A stretch of 64,000 nucleotides of DNA from Pseudoteredinibacter isoporae (GCF_011602085.1 NZ_JAAONY010000003.1:496001-560000); one strand, 5' to 3'. Shown: positions 8,145 through 17,578, counted from the stretch's first letter. Made by a program: numbers and translations. The notes: a model not told the origin generated them from the letters alone.

Positions 8145-10367
8145 TCAGGCTGCGTCGACGCTAACAGCCATTTCGATGGTAATTTGTTTGTTATCCGGGA
8201 TTTCGCTGTAAGCCAATACCCGCATTTCCGGCACAGAGAAGCGATTGAATTTCACCATCAGCTCTCTCAGTGGTGCAGCGACTAACAAAATAATGGGCTT
8301 GCCTGCCAGTTCCTGTTGTTGCGCTGCACTGACCAGTGCCTGCTGTAGACGCTCTGCCAAACCCGGTTCGATAAAGGCTCCATCGTCGGTGCCGGATTTT
8401 TGCGCCTGCTGTACAGAACCTAGCAAAAGCTGTTCCAACTGCGGATCCAAAGTCATCACAGGCAGCTCTGGCTCAGAGCCCACAAGGCCTTGCACGATTT
8501 GACGAGCCAGAGCGACTCGCGCCGCTGCTTTCAGGGCGACGGGATCTTGACTCTTATCGGAGTTGGCGGTGATCGCTTCGGCAATGCTGCGCATATCCCG
8601 GATGGAGACACCCTCCTGCAGCAAGCCTTGCAGTACCTTCAATAAAACGTTCAAGCTGATGGTGTTGGGCACCAGTTCTTCTGCAAGCTTGGGTGACTTT
8701 TCAGCCAGAATATCCAACAGCTTTTGCACGTCTTCATGGCCGAGCAATTCATAGGCATGCTTTTGCAGAATCTGATTGAGATGGGTCGCGATAACCGTCG
8801 CGGCATCCACCACGGTGTAACCCATCGTTTGGGCATGATCTTTTTGGGACTCTTCAATCCAAACCGCATCGAGTCCAAAAGCCGGGTCCTGGGTTTGCAC
8901 CCCTTCCAGCTTGCCGAACACCTGCCCGGGATCAATCGCCAAAAAGGAATCGGGGTACACCTCGGCTTCGCCCAATGCCACACCCATCAGGGAAATTTTG
9001 TACGCGGTTGGACTTAAATCCAGATTGTCGCGAATGTGGACCGAGGGAATCAGGAAGCCAACATCCTGAGAGAGCTTCTTGCGCACGCCTTTGATTCGTC
9101 CCAGCAACTCACCGTTTTGATTGGTGTCGACCAGGGGAATAATTCGATAGCCAACTTCCAGGCCAACCACATCAACGGGAATCACATCATCCCAGCTGAT
9201 CTCTTCACTGATACCAGGTTCATCACCGCCACCGACAGGCACCAGCTCCCCCGCAGAAGCGCCCGAGCCCGATGGTGAACCAGCCGCGCGGCTGGCCGTC
9301 TCTGGAGCTTCCTCCGCCTGTTTGTTGCGTTTGTAAATAAAGTAGGCGACCGTTGCCGTTACCATCGCCAAGCTCAAAAACGAAAAGTGCGGCATGCCTG
9401 GGATCGAACCCATCAGAAACAGAACACCGGCCGCAACACCCAACGCCTTGGGTGAATCGAACATCTGCCCCATCACCTGGCTGCGCATGTCTTCCGAGCT
9501 GTTTACACGGGTCACCATAATGGCGGCCGAAGTCGACAGCAGCAATGATGGAATCTGAGCAACCAGACCATCACCAATGGTTAACAGAACGTATTTCTCA
9601 CCCGCTTCGGCAAAGCTCAATTCATGTTGCGCCATACCGACGATCAAACCGCCAACCACGTTCAGTACCAGAATCAAAATACCCGCAACGGCATCACCGC
9701 GTACAAATTTACTGGCACCATCCATGGCCCCGTAGAAATCGGCTTCACCGGCCACTTCTTCACGGCGAGTACGGGCTTCATCCTGATCGATCAATCCGGC
9801 ATTCAAATCCGCATCGATGGCCATCTGTTTACCGGGCATGGCATCCAGGGTGAAACGGGCACTCACTTCGGAGATACGACCCGCACCTTTGGTGACCACC
9901 ACAAAGTTGATGATCATCAGGATGATAAAGATGATCAAACCGACCGCGTAGTTACCGCCGATAACCACTTCACCAAAGGCCTGGATCACCTTACCCGCCG
10001 CATCGCCACCATTATGCCCTTCCAATAAGACCACTCGGGTGGAGGCCACGTTCAAGGCCAGACGCATTAAGGTGGCCACCAAAAGAATGGTTGGGAATAC
10101 CGCAAAATCCAATGGACGCAATGTGTAGATTCCGACCAGCAGCACCACAATAGACAGCGCGATATTGAAAGAGAAAAACAGATCAAGCAGAAAAGCCGGC
10201 AATGGCAGGATCATCATTCCCAGCAACATCAACAACAACAGAGGGACACCCAGATTGCCCTGACTGAAACTGCGCGCACTGTTAATGGCGGTATCGCGGT
10301 CAAACTGCTGGGGCAAGGATCTTATATCGGCAAAACTCGGTAACGGCATAATTCGGCTTTTTGACAC
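8145..10367 (-). CDS. flhA: FlhA, export-gate protein of the flagellar type III apparatus
   Basis: FlhA forms the nonameric ring of the export gate. The N-terminal half (about 38-345) holds the eight membrane helices and the conserved FHIPEP-type loop with GRISEVSARFTLDAMPGKQM. The C-terminal half (about 385-740) is the cytoplasmic docking ring for chaperone-substrate complexes. The 740 residues compare with about 692 in E. coli, the excess lying at the N-terminus and in a Ser/Gly-rich stretch near 365. The start is uncertain: the GTG at 10365-10367 gives a six-residue extension before an in-frame ATG at 10349, and neither has a clear Shine-Dalgarno sequence. It is unusual in being separated from flhB by an unrelated gene. 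Confidence 0.96.
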   Translation of the reverse strand: MSKSRIMPLPSFADIRSLPQQFDRDTAINSARSFSQGNLGVPLLLLMLLGMMILPLPAFLLDLFFSFNIALSIVVLLVGIYTLRPLDFAVFPTILLVATLMRLALNVASTRVVLLEGHNGGDAAGKVIQAFGEVVIGGNYAVGLIIFIILMIINFVVVTKGAGRISEVSARFTLDAMPGKQMAIDADLNAGLIDQDEARTRREEVAGEADFYGAMDGASKFVRGDAVAGILILVLNVVGGLIVGMAQHELSFAEAGEKYVLLTIGDGLVAQIPSLLLSTSAAIMVTRVNSSEDMRSQVMGQMFDSPKALGVAAGVLFLMGSIPGMPHFSFLSLAMVTATVAYFIYKRNKQAEEAPETASRAAGSPSGSGASAGELVPVGGGDEPGISEEISWDDVIPVDVVGLEVGYRIIPLVDTNQNGELLGRIKGVRKKLSQDVGFLIPSVHIRDNLDLSPTAYKISLMGVALGEAEVYPDSFLAIDPGQVFGKLEGVQTQDPAFGLDAVWIEESQKDHAQTMGYTVVDAATVIATHLNQILQKHAYELLGHEDVQKLLDILAEKSPKLAEELVPNTISLNVLLKVLQGLLQEGVSIRDMRSIAEAITANSDKSQDPVALKAAARVALARQIVQGLVGSEPELPVMTLDPQLEQLLLGSVQQAQKSGTDDGAFIEPGLAERLQQALVSAAQQQELAGKPIILLVAAPLRELMVKFNRFSVPEMRVLAYSEIPDNKQITIEMAVSVDAA

Positions 10368-10441
10368 TCAAAGGCTTGAGAGCTGGGTATCGCAAGAAGC
10401 GTACCGAATTTGCCGCAGAGAGGAATTTTTTTGCCGCTAAG

Positions 10442-10482
10442 CCCAAAAGTTCGCATGCCGTCTGAGCCTGCGAGCTTTTGGG
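10442..10482 (-). other. Long imperfect hairpin upstream of flhA
   Basis: CCCAAAAG at 10442-10449 pairs with CTTTTGGG at 10475-10482. Further internal pairing (CGCA/TGCG and GC/GC) closes most of the intervening sequence. There is no T-run after it on the minus strand, so it is not a standard intrinsic terminator. It fills the 171-base gap between the SMP-30-like gene and flhA and could be an mRNA 5' structure. Confidence 0.4.
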
Positions 10483-10538
10483 AAAGACTAAAGAAAGATA
10501 AGGCGATAAGCGCCAGTGGCGGATTGCAGTCGCCGGGG

Positions 10539-11630
10539 TCAGGGTGCCAAGATCTTGTCGTCTTTTTTAAGGCGCGCCGCAACGGGCGCCATTAAACTGC
10601 TGATGTACAAATAATCATCAGTTTCCAAAACACCGGTTGTAACCGGGTAGTCGCCGCTGGGATCTTGCAGGGAAACCAGTACCTTGCCATCCGCATCAAT
10701 AGCGACAACATGACCGTAAAATTTCGCCGCCGGGCGGACAAAAGCCGGCATACGCTGAACCACTTTGCGCAGCCAGGGTTTATCTGCCAAGGCATCAACA
10801 ATCGGCAGACGTGGAGACACCAGCCCTAACCAGAAACGACCGTCCTGCCCCGGAATAATGTTGTCCGGAAAACCTGGCAAGTTCTCGATGATGGTATCGA
10901 TCTGATTCACTCGCTCGCCGGCAATCCAGTATTTATGAATGCGGTACTCGCTGGTTTCGTTGATCAGAATAAACTGTCCGGCCGGGTCCATCGCAATGCC
11001 GTTAGCAAAGCTCAAACCATCGACTAACAGTGTAGTGCTCTTATCGGCGGGGTCATAAACCAGCACACGCCCGGAACGAGAATGCTCCAACACATCCAGC
11101 AAACTGGCTTCATAGGTGCCGCCATTTTTCTTGGCGCCGAAGCGTACCGAGGCATCGGAAAAATAGATTTTGCCATCAGGCGCAATGTCCACATCATCAG
11201 CGTACAGAATCGGGCTGTCTTCAACATGATCCGTCAACACGGTAATGGTTTTATCCGGCGCAATGCTGATAAGACCTTTATAAGCATCGGCTACCACCAG
11301 ATTACCATTGGCGTCGAAGTCCATACCCAGAGGGCGACCTTCAGTATTCACCCAAGGAGTAAAACGGTCCTCGCCCGGTGCCATGCGCAAAACCCAACCG
11401 CTGTACACCGAAGCGTATATCGCACCCTCCGCATCGGCATCCAGATCTTCCGGCCCGTGCTCATCACCAATGTTCAACAATTCCACGCCGGCAAGTTTGG
11501 TGTTTTCCGCAAAGGCTCCTTGATAACCGGGATTAGGAGGTGCCTGCCAGGCAATCGGTTCAACCGGAACGGGCCAGAAACTGAAGTAGAGTAATAATGC
11601 GAGAACTGCAAGAGCGACAATGCGTAACAT
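10539..11630 (-). CDS. SMP-30/strictosidine-synthase-like beta-propeller protein, membrane-anchored
   Basis: This is not a known flagellar protein. The N-terminus (MLRIVALAVLALLLYFSFW) is a signal peptide or membrane anchor. The rest of the 363 residues read as a six-bladed beta-propeller of the SMP-30/gluconolactonase and strictosidine synthase-like group. Repeated blade motifs include DADAEGAIYASV, GRPLGMDFDANGNLVVAD, YADDVDIAPDGKIYFSDAS, FANGIAMDPAGQFILINE and LPGFPDNIIPGQDGRFWLGL. Family members hydrolyse lactones or esters using a bound divalent metal; the substrate here is unknown. It lies between flhB (102 bases upstream) and flhA (171 bases downstream) on the same strand, so it may be cotranscribed. 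Pseudomonas-type loci normally have no gene here, so it looks like an insertion. Confidence 0.85.
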   Translation of the reverse strand: MLRIVALAVLALLLYFSFWPVPVEPIAWQAPPNPGYQGAFAENTKLAGVELLNIGDEHGPEDLDADAEGAIYASVYSGWVLRMAPGEDRFTPWVNTEGRPLGMDFDANGNLVVADAYKGLISIAPDKTITVLTDHVEDSPILYADDVDIAPDGKIYFSDASVRFGAKKNGGTYEASLLDVLEHSRSGRVLVYDPADKSTTLLVDGLSFANGIAMDPAGQFILINETSEYRIHKYWIAGERVNQIDTIIENLPGFPDNIIPGQDGRFWLGLVSPRLPIVDALADKPWLRKVVQRMPAFVRPAAKFYGHVVAIDADGKVLVSLQDPSGDYPVTTGVLETDDYLYISSLMAPVAARLKKDDKILAP

Positions 11631-11732
11631 GGGATGCCTTTTGAATTATCGTTGATTGGGTCCATCCACAGCCATTGGGCGTGGCCAGCTCGGGAATTCT
11701 ACCCTATTCCCAAATGGATCGACATCAAGCAA

Positions 11733-12866
11733 TTACTGATCAAAACGCATATCTGGCGGGATTGGCACATCTCTTGGGAACATTGGCCGTTCGCCCTGAC
11801 CTCGACGGAAATTCTGCAGGCCAAATACATACGCCAACACCTGGGCCACGGCCATATACAAGCCGGCGGGAATTTCATCATCGATTTCTGTGGTGTAAAA
11901 AATCGCACGTGCCAACTGGGGCGATTCGATGATTTCAATCTTGTTCGCTTTCGCAATCTCACGAATTTTCAGGGCGATGTTGTCGCCGCCCTTGGCCAAT
12001 AGAATGGGTGTGGCCATATTCGTGGGATCGTACTTCAAGGCACAGGCAAAGTGTGTTGGGTTGGTAATCACCACATCAGCCTCAGGCACATTGGCCATCA
12101 TGCGGTTTTGGGCCATTTCTCGTTGCAACTGACGAATACGGCCTTTAACTTCCGGCTTACCTTCCGAATCCTTCATTTCGTCCTTAATTTCCTGCAAGGA
12201 CATTTTCAGCTTGCGAGCGTTATCCCAAATCTGGAACGGTACATCCACAATCGCGATCAAAATGGTAGAAGCGGCCAAAATGATTGCGGCAATTCCCGCT
12301 AACACCATGGAATTTTCCAGGGCGACGTTTACATCCTGATACGCCAGACGAAGAATGTCTTCCTTCTGAAAATCCAGCAGAAACAGCGCCAGAATTAAAA
12401 TCACCAAAACCTTACCGACACTTTTTACCAGCTCCATCAGTCCTTTCACACCGAACATGCGCTTCAAGCCTGCACCGGGATTCATTCGACTGGCTTTTGG
12501 GGCTAGAGACTTGGCGCTGAATAACCAACCACCCAGAGAAATCGGGCCCAAAATGCTGGCAAATGCCAATACAGAAAAAATGGGCACTAAAATAAACAAA
12601 CCATCGTAAATTGACTCGCCCAACTGGCGGAACATCAGATTGGTATCGAACAATGACTTACGATCAAGACTGAGATTAAAACGCATGATCGATTCAAGAC
12701 GCTCGGTGATGTAGCCCCCGAGCATAAACAGGCAAATCGTGCCTCCAAGCAGAAGCACAGACGTGGTCAATTCCCGGGATCGGGGAACCTGGCCCTCCTC
12801 CCGGGCCTTTTCCAGCCGTTTGGGCGTGGGTTCTTCTGTTTTTTCCTGACTGGAATCTTCAGCCAT
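11733..12866 (-). CDS. flhB: FlhB, export-gate substrate-specificity switch
   Basis: FlhB is an export-gate membrane protein. Its cytoplasmic domain cleaves itself in the NPTH loop so that export can change from rod/hook to filament substrates. The N-terminal 35 residues carry the family signature EKTEEPTPKRLEKAREEGQVPRS. Four membrane segments lie at about 33-53, 88-112, 145-165 and 185-208. The conserved NPTH is at 269-272 within ADVVITNPTHFACALKYDP. The 377 residues match the family. It starts 24 bases after the fliR stop. Confidence 0.97.
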   Translation of the reverse strand: MAEDSSQEKTEEPTPKRLEKAREEGQVPRSRELTTSVLLLGGTICLFMLGGYITERLESIMRFNLSLDRKSLFDTNLMFRQLGESIYDGLFILVPIFSVLAFASILGPISLGGWLFSAKSLAPKASRMNPGAGLKRMFGVKGLMELVKSVGKVLVILILALFLLDFQKEDILRLAYQDVNVALENSMVLAGIAAIILAASTILIAIVDVPFQIWDNARKLKMSLQEIKDEMKDSEGKPEVKGRIRQLQREMAQNRMMANVPEADVVITNPTHFACALKYDPTNMATPILLAKGGDNIALKIREIAKANKIEIIESPQLARAIFYTTEIDDEIPAGLYMAVAQVLAYVFGLQNFRRGQGERPMFPRDVPIPPDMRFDQ

Positions 12867-12890
12867 ATCGACGCTGCCTCCAGTAAGAAA

Positions 12891-13673
12891 TTAAGGGTTC
12901 TGTAACAAGTTCTGCATAAACTGCAGAGCTTCGTACATGAAGGTATTAAAGTTTGGTAAAAAGCTGACCAGAGACAACCACATCAGCAACAAACCAAACA
13001 CCAGCGTCAGCGGGAAGCCAACCGCAAAAACATTCATCTGTGGTGCGGCCCTGCTCATAACACCAAATGCCAGGTTCACGACCAGCAAAGCCGTCAGCAA
13101 TGGCAAGGCGATGACCAATGACGAACTGAACATCCAGCTGCCCAGCCCGACGATCATCAATAACGCCTGTCGATCCAATCCTGTCGGGCCAATAGGAATG
13201 GAGTAAAAGCTTGCCGCCAATGCCTCAATCACCAGCAAATGGGCATCAACCGAAAAAAATAATAAAGTCACTGTGATCGAATAAAATTGGGAAATCAGCG
13301 GTACACTCACACCGGTCGACGGGTCATTCATGGCAGCAAAACCCAAACCCAGTTTGCCCGCGATTACTTGGCCGGCCAGTACAAAAATCTGCATAAACAC
13401 TTGCAGGGAAAAGCCCATTGCTAATCCAATTAATAATTGCTGAACACCGATATTCAACATGCTCAGGGAAAGCAAGGGTACATCGTTCGGCACTGGAGGC
13501 AATAATGGCGACACCAAAACCGCCAGCACAAAAGCCAATGCAAGCCGCACTCGTGCCGGCACAACACGAGCACCAATCAACGGCATGGCCAGCAGCACAC
13601 CACTGATTCGGATCAGGGGCCAAATATACTGGCCCACAAACTCCAGAATTTGTTGCTCGGTGATAACTTCCAC
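12891..13673 (-). CDS. fliR: FliR, export-gate membrane protein
   Basis: FliR builds the FliPQR core of the flagellar protein-export channel. The 260-residue protein is almost entirely hydrophobic, with about six membrane segments. It carries family features such as RISGVLLAMPLIGARVVPARVRLALAF (residues 22-48), the loop GLGFAAMNDPSTGVSVPLISQF and the C-terminal GVMSRAAPQMNVFAVGFPLTL. It starts 3 bases after the fliQ stop, consistent with translational coupling. Confidence 0.96.
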   Translation of the reverse strand: MEVITEQQILEFVGQYIWPLIRISGVLLAMPLIGARVVPARVRLALAFVLAVLVSPLLPPVPNDVPLLSLSMLNIGVQQLLIGLAMGFSLQVFMQIFVLAGQVIAGKLGLGFAAMNDPSTGVSVPLISQFYSITVTLLFFSVDAHLLVIEALAASFYSIPIGPTGLDRQALLMIVGLGSWMFSSSLVIALPLLTALLVVNLAFGVMSRAAPQMNVFAVGFPLTLVFGLLLMWLSLVSFLPNFNTFMYEALQFMQNLLQNP

Positions 13674-13676
13674 GGC

Positions 13677-13946
13677 TTAGCCAATCATCAAAGGAATATT
13701 CGTGAAGAGGCGATCAAATAGATCGGTAAACTTGGTGATCAGCCAACTGCCCGCCACCATTATGGTGGCCAGGGTAATCAGCAATCGGGGCAAGAAGCTC
13801 AGGGTTTGTTCGTTAATCTGTGTCGCCGCTTGAAACATACTGACCAACAAGCCAACGACCAGACTCGGCCCAACAATGACTGCAACAATTAAGACAATCA
13901 AGTAGAGCGCGTCGCCCAAGAGATCCATAACCAGTTCTGGCGTCAT
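13677..13946 (-). CDS. fliQ: FliQ, export-gate membrane protein
   Basis: FliQ is a two-helix membrane protein of the FliPQR export channel. The start taken is the ATG at 13946 (MTPELVMDLLGDAL), which gives 89 residues, the standard length; the frame is open further upstream but that would overlap the end of fliP. Family motifs are GPSLVVGLLVSMFQAATQINEQTLSFLPR and two hydrophobic helices. It lies 10 bases after fliP. Confidence 0.96.
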   Translation of the reverse strand: MTPELVMDLLGDALYLIVLIVAVIVGPSLVVGLLVSMFQAATQINEQTLSFLPRLLITLATIMVAGSWLITKFTDLFDRLFTNIPLMIG

Positions 13947-13956
13947 ATACGCTACC

Positions 13957-14859
13957 TCAGTATCCGTAACTGGCTGCCAGGGTGCCAATCAGCATTGCCC
14001 AGCCATCGACCAGCACAAACAACATAATCTTAAATGGCAGAGAGATAATCAGAGGCGACAACATCATCATACCCATAGCCATCAAAACACTGGCGACCAC
14101 AATATCAATCACCAGAAAAGGAATAAAAATGATAAAGCCGATCTGGAAAGCGGTTTTTAATTCGCTGGTCACAAAGGCCGGAATCAGAATATTCAATGGC
14201 AACTCGGTAGGTGTTGCCACAGGGGGTTCCTGGGCAATACGCATGAATAAATCGATGTCCGACTCTCGGGTTTGCGCCAGCATAAACTGATGGACTGGTT
14301 CCCTTGCCGCCTCAAGCGCCTGTCGTGCGGTAATCTCTTCTTCAATATACGGTTGCAATGCCTGTTCGTTAATAACCTCGAAAACCGGCGTCATAATAAA
14401 CATCGTCAGGAACAGAGATAAACCAATAAGAATTTGATTCGATGGCGATTGCTGTAAACCCAAGGCCTGTCTGAGAATCGCAAAAACAATAATGATGCGA
14501 GTAAAAGAAGTCATCATCATTAACAAAGCCGGCAACAGGGTAAGCCCTGTCATGATCGCCAGAATTTGCAGGCTTACGGTGTAATCCTCACTGCCGTCGG
14601 GATTGGTTTTTACCGTCAGAGCCGGCATACCGGGAATGGCTTTTAAGGGAATATTTTCAGCGCTGGGCTTGGCACTTTCCAGCTGCTCGCTGGCTATCTG
14701 TGCCGCTGTGGCAACATCAGAGCCTCGTAATTCACTGTTGCTGCTGGTTTGCGCCAGACTGGTATTGGCGAAGATAAACGCTATGCAAGCGAAGAAAATT
14801 GACAGAATACCCTTGTATACTGGATTGGTTTTCTGTTGTTGGCTGGATTCTAGATTCAT
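13957..14859 (-). CDS. fliP: FliP, export-gate membrane protein with signal peptide
   Basis: FliP forms the pentameric core of the FliPQR export channel. Residues 1-37 hold a cleavable signal peptide (hydrophobic core [17 protein letters not shown]-type cleavage region). The mature part has the family signatures [47 protein letters not shown] and [23 protein letters not shown]. Of its 300 residues, roughly 60 form a non-conserved Ser/Ala/Glu segment (about 38-95) before the first membrane helix, longer than in E. coli (245 residues). It lies 42 bases after fliO. Confidence 0.96.
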   Translation of the reverse strand: MNLESSQQQKTNPVYKGILSIFFACIAFIFANTSLAQTSSNSELRGSDVATAAQIASEQLESAKPSAENIPLKAIPGMPALTVKTNPDGSEDYTVSLQILAIMTGLTLLPALLMMMTSFTRIIIVFAILRQALGLQQSPSNQILIGLSLFLTMFIMTPVFEVINEQALQPYIEEEITARQALEAAREPVHQFMLAQTRESDIDLFMRIAQEPPVATPTELPLNILIPAFVTSELKTAFQIGFIIFIPFLVIDIVVASVLMAMGMMMLSPLIISLPFKIMLFVLVDGWAMLIGTLAASYGY

Positions 14860-14901
14860 ACTCCCCGGCCTGTCACCCTGTTATTGTTAGCGAAGCGTTT
14901 T

Positions 14902-15372
14902 TTAAACCGGTTTTTTGTTGACCGCCATCAAGCTTGCCAATTTGGCTTTGAAATCCACCACCGCCTCCGTACGGTTTTGATTCAGTTCAAGTTCTTCCAG
15001 ATCGTCTTTGTCGAAGCTTTGCAGAGTATTGATGGAGTGAGCTGTCACGCCCAACAATAGCTGCTGTCCGTTCACTTCCGCTAACACAATTTTTTCGCGT
15101 GTACCCATGCTGGTACTGCTGATAATTTTAATGGGGCTGTTGGCCAGGCTGCCTTGCTTGGAAAAACGCTTTAAAAACCAGGCCAGCGCGTAAATCATGG
15201 CGATAACCAGACCCAGTGCCAGCAAAATTTGCAACAGCTGCGAGGAAGCGCTCGGCAAACCGGAAACCGGCTGCTGAGCGATTCCTGCCGTCTCAGACTG
15301 GGACCAGACCGGCATTGCCATCAGCAGGCTGGCCAGTGATGCGATCAAGTACTGAGCGTTTTTATTTTTCAT
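14902..15372 (-). CDS. fliO: FliO, export-gate assembly factor
   Basis: FliO helps FliP assemble into the export gate. The ATG at 15372 is preferred over the upstream in-frame GTG at 15381 because AGGG lies 6-8 bases before it. The 156-residue product has an N-terminal signal peptide (MKNKNAQYLIASLASLLMAM), one membrane helix at about 45-65 (ILLALGLVIAMIYALAWFLKRF), and the small cytoplasmic domain with STSMGTREKIVLAEVNGQQLLLGVT. It lies between fliN and fliP. Confidence 0.93.
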   Translation of the reverse strand: MKNKNAQYLIASLASLLMAMPVWSQSETAGIAQQPVSGLPSASSQLLQILLALGLVIAMIYALAWFLKRFSKQGSLANSPIKIISSTSMGTREKIVLAEVNGQQLLLGVTAHSINTLQSFDKDDLEELELNQNRTEAVVDFKAKLASLMAVNKKPV

Positions 15373-15392
15373 AGTAAGCACCCTGGGTTTAA

Positions 15393-15893
15393 TCAGCGTA
15401 AACGCGCAATGCGTTCCTGGGGGCTAATCACATCGGTCATGCGAATGCCGAATTTTTCATTCACCACAACCACTTCCCCGTGGGCAATCAAGGTTCCATT
15501 CACCAGAACATCGAGAGGTTCACCCGCCAATCTGTCCAGCTCGATAACCGAACCCTGGGTCAGTTGCAGCAGATTACGAATAGAGATGGACGTTTGGCCC
15601 ACTTCCATCGACATGGTTACGGGAATATCCAAAACCACTTGCAGATCAGGTTGATCCCCGGGGCCTTCCGGCGCGGAGAAATCCTGCAGGGGCATTGGGT
15701 CTCCCGCTGGTTCAGGCTCAGGTTCTTCTTCCTCTTCGCTGACACCCGCTTCCGCCATGGCGGCGGCCCAATCGTCTTCTACGCCGCCGTCGCCATCGCC
15801 GCCTTCACCCGCCTCTTCCATGGCGGCTGCCCATTCATCGGCCATGTCATCCTGATTCACATCTCCGGAATCGTTCTGATCGTCATCACTCAT
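15393..15893 (-). CDS. fliN: FliN, motor switch protein with duplicated N-terminal motif
   Basis: FliN is a C-ring component that works with FliM in switching and binds FliH at the export apparatus. The start is the ATG at 15893, with GGAG 6 bases upstream; an in-frame TTG at 15905 is less likely. The C-terminal SpoA domain (about 83-166: VVLDIPVTMSMEVGQTSISI to DVISPQERIARLR) is canonical. The first 65 residues are very acidic and contain two copies of a 13-residue motif, MADEWAAAMEEAG at 17-29 and VEDDWAAAMAEAG at 38-50. E. coli FliN has only one similar segment (DLWAEALSE). Length is 166 residues against 137. Confidence 0.96.
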   Translation of the reverse strand: MSDDDQNDSGDVNQDDMADEWAAAMEEAGEGGDGDGGVEDDWAAAMAEAGVSEEEEEPEPEPAGDPMPLQDFSAPEGPGDQPDLQVVLDIPVTMSMEVGQTSISIRNLLQLTQGSVIELDRLAGEPLDVLVNGTLIAHGEVVVVNEKFGIRMTDVISPQERIARLR

Positions 15894-15936
15894 GGTTTTC
15901 TCCAACTCACTGGCGCTAGGCCCGTTTACACATTAA

Positions 15937-16986
15937 TTAGGCCGAAGCTTTATGAATATCTTCGTCAATGTCTTCGTGATGACTGCTAACACCAGCAATA
16001 CGCAGCAAATCAGCAGTCTCTTCATCTTTGTTTTCCACGACGCCTTCGATGCGCATGGATAAATTGCCCCGGGATTGTCCCAGAGTGCTGCGAAAGACCG
16101 GAACACTGTTCGCCGTCACGACATGCTCTTCGGGCATTTCAATGGGGATAATGTCACCGGGTTTCAGATCCATCACTTCACGCAGAAGCAGGGATTTACG
16201 CACAAGATCGCATTCCAGCTTTACACTGGCTTGCAGTACTTCTGACTGCATGGACTTAACCCAGCGGGCATCGGTTTCATCCGCTTCATTCTGGGCGCTG
16301 TTGTCCAGCAGATCACGAATGGGTTCAAGCATGGAATATGGGATAGTGATGTGCATCTCACCACCGCCACCGTCAAGCTCAACGTGGAACTTACTGACCA
16401 CCACGATTTCGTTTGGCCCAACAATATTGGTCATGGCCGGGTTAACTTCCGCATTGAGGAATTCCAGCTCAATGGGCATCACCGCACGCCAGGCTTCGGA
16501 CAAATCCATCAAGCACTGATCCACAACCATCTGTACAACACGTAATTCGGTCGGCGTAAATTCGCGGCCTTCAATCTTGGCGTGACGGCCATCTCCGCCA
16601 AAAAAGTTATCCACGAGTTTGAAAACCAGCTTGGCATCGAGAATGATCAAACCGGTTCCACGCAGCGGACGAAACTTCAACATATTCAAGCTGGTCGGGA
16701 CATACAAGGTATGAACATACTCTCCGAACTTCATGGTCTGCATGCCCCCGACAGAGACTTCCGCTGAACGCCTGAGGAGATTAAAAATGCTGATTCGAGT
16801 GTAACGTGCGAAGCGCTCATTGATCATTTCCAGTGAGGGCATTCGACCGCGTACAATACGATCTTGAGCGGTAAGGTCATAGACAACGACATCGCCTTCC
16901 TCGACCTCAACCTCCGTTTCAACCTCGCCGTCATCGACACCGTGGAGTAAGGCATCAATCTCGTCTTGTGAGAGTAAGTCTTGCAT
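15937..16986 (-). CDS. fliM: FliM, motor switch protein
   Basis: FliM is the C-ring protein that receives CheY-P and turns it into a change of rotation. The N-terminus MQDLLSQDEIDALLHG is the canonical CheY-P docking peptide. The middle domain (about 45-240) includes FARYTRISIFNLLRRSAEVSV and the FliG-contact region DNFFGGDGRHAKIEGREFT. The C-terminal SpoA domain (about 255-335) stacks on FliN. Length (349) is close to the family norm (about 334), with a short acidic insert (about 17-30) after the docking peptide. It lies between fliL and fliN. Confidence 0.97.
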   Translation of the reverse strand: MQDLLSQDEIDALLHGVDDGEVETEVEVEEGDVVVYDLTAQDRIVRGRMPSLEMINERFARYTRISIFNLLRRSAEVSVGGMQTMKFGEYVHTLYVPTSLNMLKFRPLRGTGLIILDAKLVFKLVDNFFGGDGRHAKIEGREFTPTELRVVQMVVDQCLMDLSEAWRAVMPIELEFLNAEVNPAMTNIVGPNEIVVVSKFHVELDGGGGEMHITIPYSMLEPIRDLLDNSAQNEADETDARWVKSMQSEVLQASVKLECDLVRKSLLLREVMDLKPGDIIPIEMPEEHVVTANSVPVFRSTLGQSRGNLSMRIEGVVENKDEETADLLRIAGVSSHHEDIDEDIHKASA

Positions 16987-17026
16987 TATCGGTACACTCG
17001 CTCTTAGCTAGTTCGGCTGTTAACCG

Positions 17027-17578
17027 TTACTGCATAACAAAGTTGGTAAACAGCACCTGCTCAACGCCGGGCTCACCTATTTCGCGATCCATCATGGTTT
17101 GCACTTCTTCCAACGCCAGCTGACGCACCAGTTCTTTCCCTTCCGGTGTTTGCAACTCTTCATAAATCTGGCCACTGAACAACATGACCAGGGCATTTCG
17201 AATCATTGGCATGTGCAGCTCCGCCGCCGACAGGGCCTGCTCGGTACGCATCATTAAGGTGACTTCCACCTGCAGGTAACGCTGACGACCGCGCGCTTCA
17301 AAATTTACAATGATGGGCGGCTTGAGTGGCAAATAGATAGCCGACGGGGTCGGCTCTGCGGCTTCCATTTCATCGCCTTCTTCGCCTTCCTCAGCCTCCT
17401 CTGGATTTTCTTCGCCTTCACCTTCGCCCTCTTCCGTTTGCTCGGTTTTTTGCTCATCAAAGAAGCCCAAAGCGAACAAGGTTCCTCCTACCGAGGCACC
17501 TATTAACACCAAGCCAAGCACGATAAAGATAATCAGCTTCTTTTTTCCGCCACCTTGGGATTCGTTTTCTTCAGCCAT
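17027..17578 (-). CDS. fliL: FliL, stator-associated basal-body protein
   Basis: FliL surrounds the stators and supports torque and motor stability. The 183-residue protein has one N-terminal membrane helix (14-36). This is followed by a strikingly acidic Glu/Gly linker at about 41-76, then a periplasmic FliL domain (about 78-183: AIYLPLKPPIIVNFEARGRQ, then VRQLALEEVQTMMDREIGEPG, ending VLFTNFVMQ). It lies upstream of fliM, in the position usual for this type of locus. The 277-base stretch before it, back to fliK, shows no promoter I can recognise. Confidence 0.95.
   Translation of the reverse strand: MAEENESQGGGKKKLIIFIVLGLVLIGASVGGTLFALGFFDEQKTEQTEEGEGEGEENPEEAEEGEEGDEMEAAEPTPSAIYLPLKPPIIVNFEARGRQRYLQVEVTLMMRTEQALSAAELHMPMIRNALVMLFSGQIYEELQTPEGKELVRQLALEEVQTMMDREIGEPGVEQVLFTNFVMQ

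Noticed and set aside
10442-10482. Hairpin before flhA as a rho-independent terminator
   Set aside because: The stem is good but no T-run follows on the minus strand, so it is listed only as a structure.
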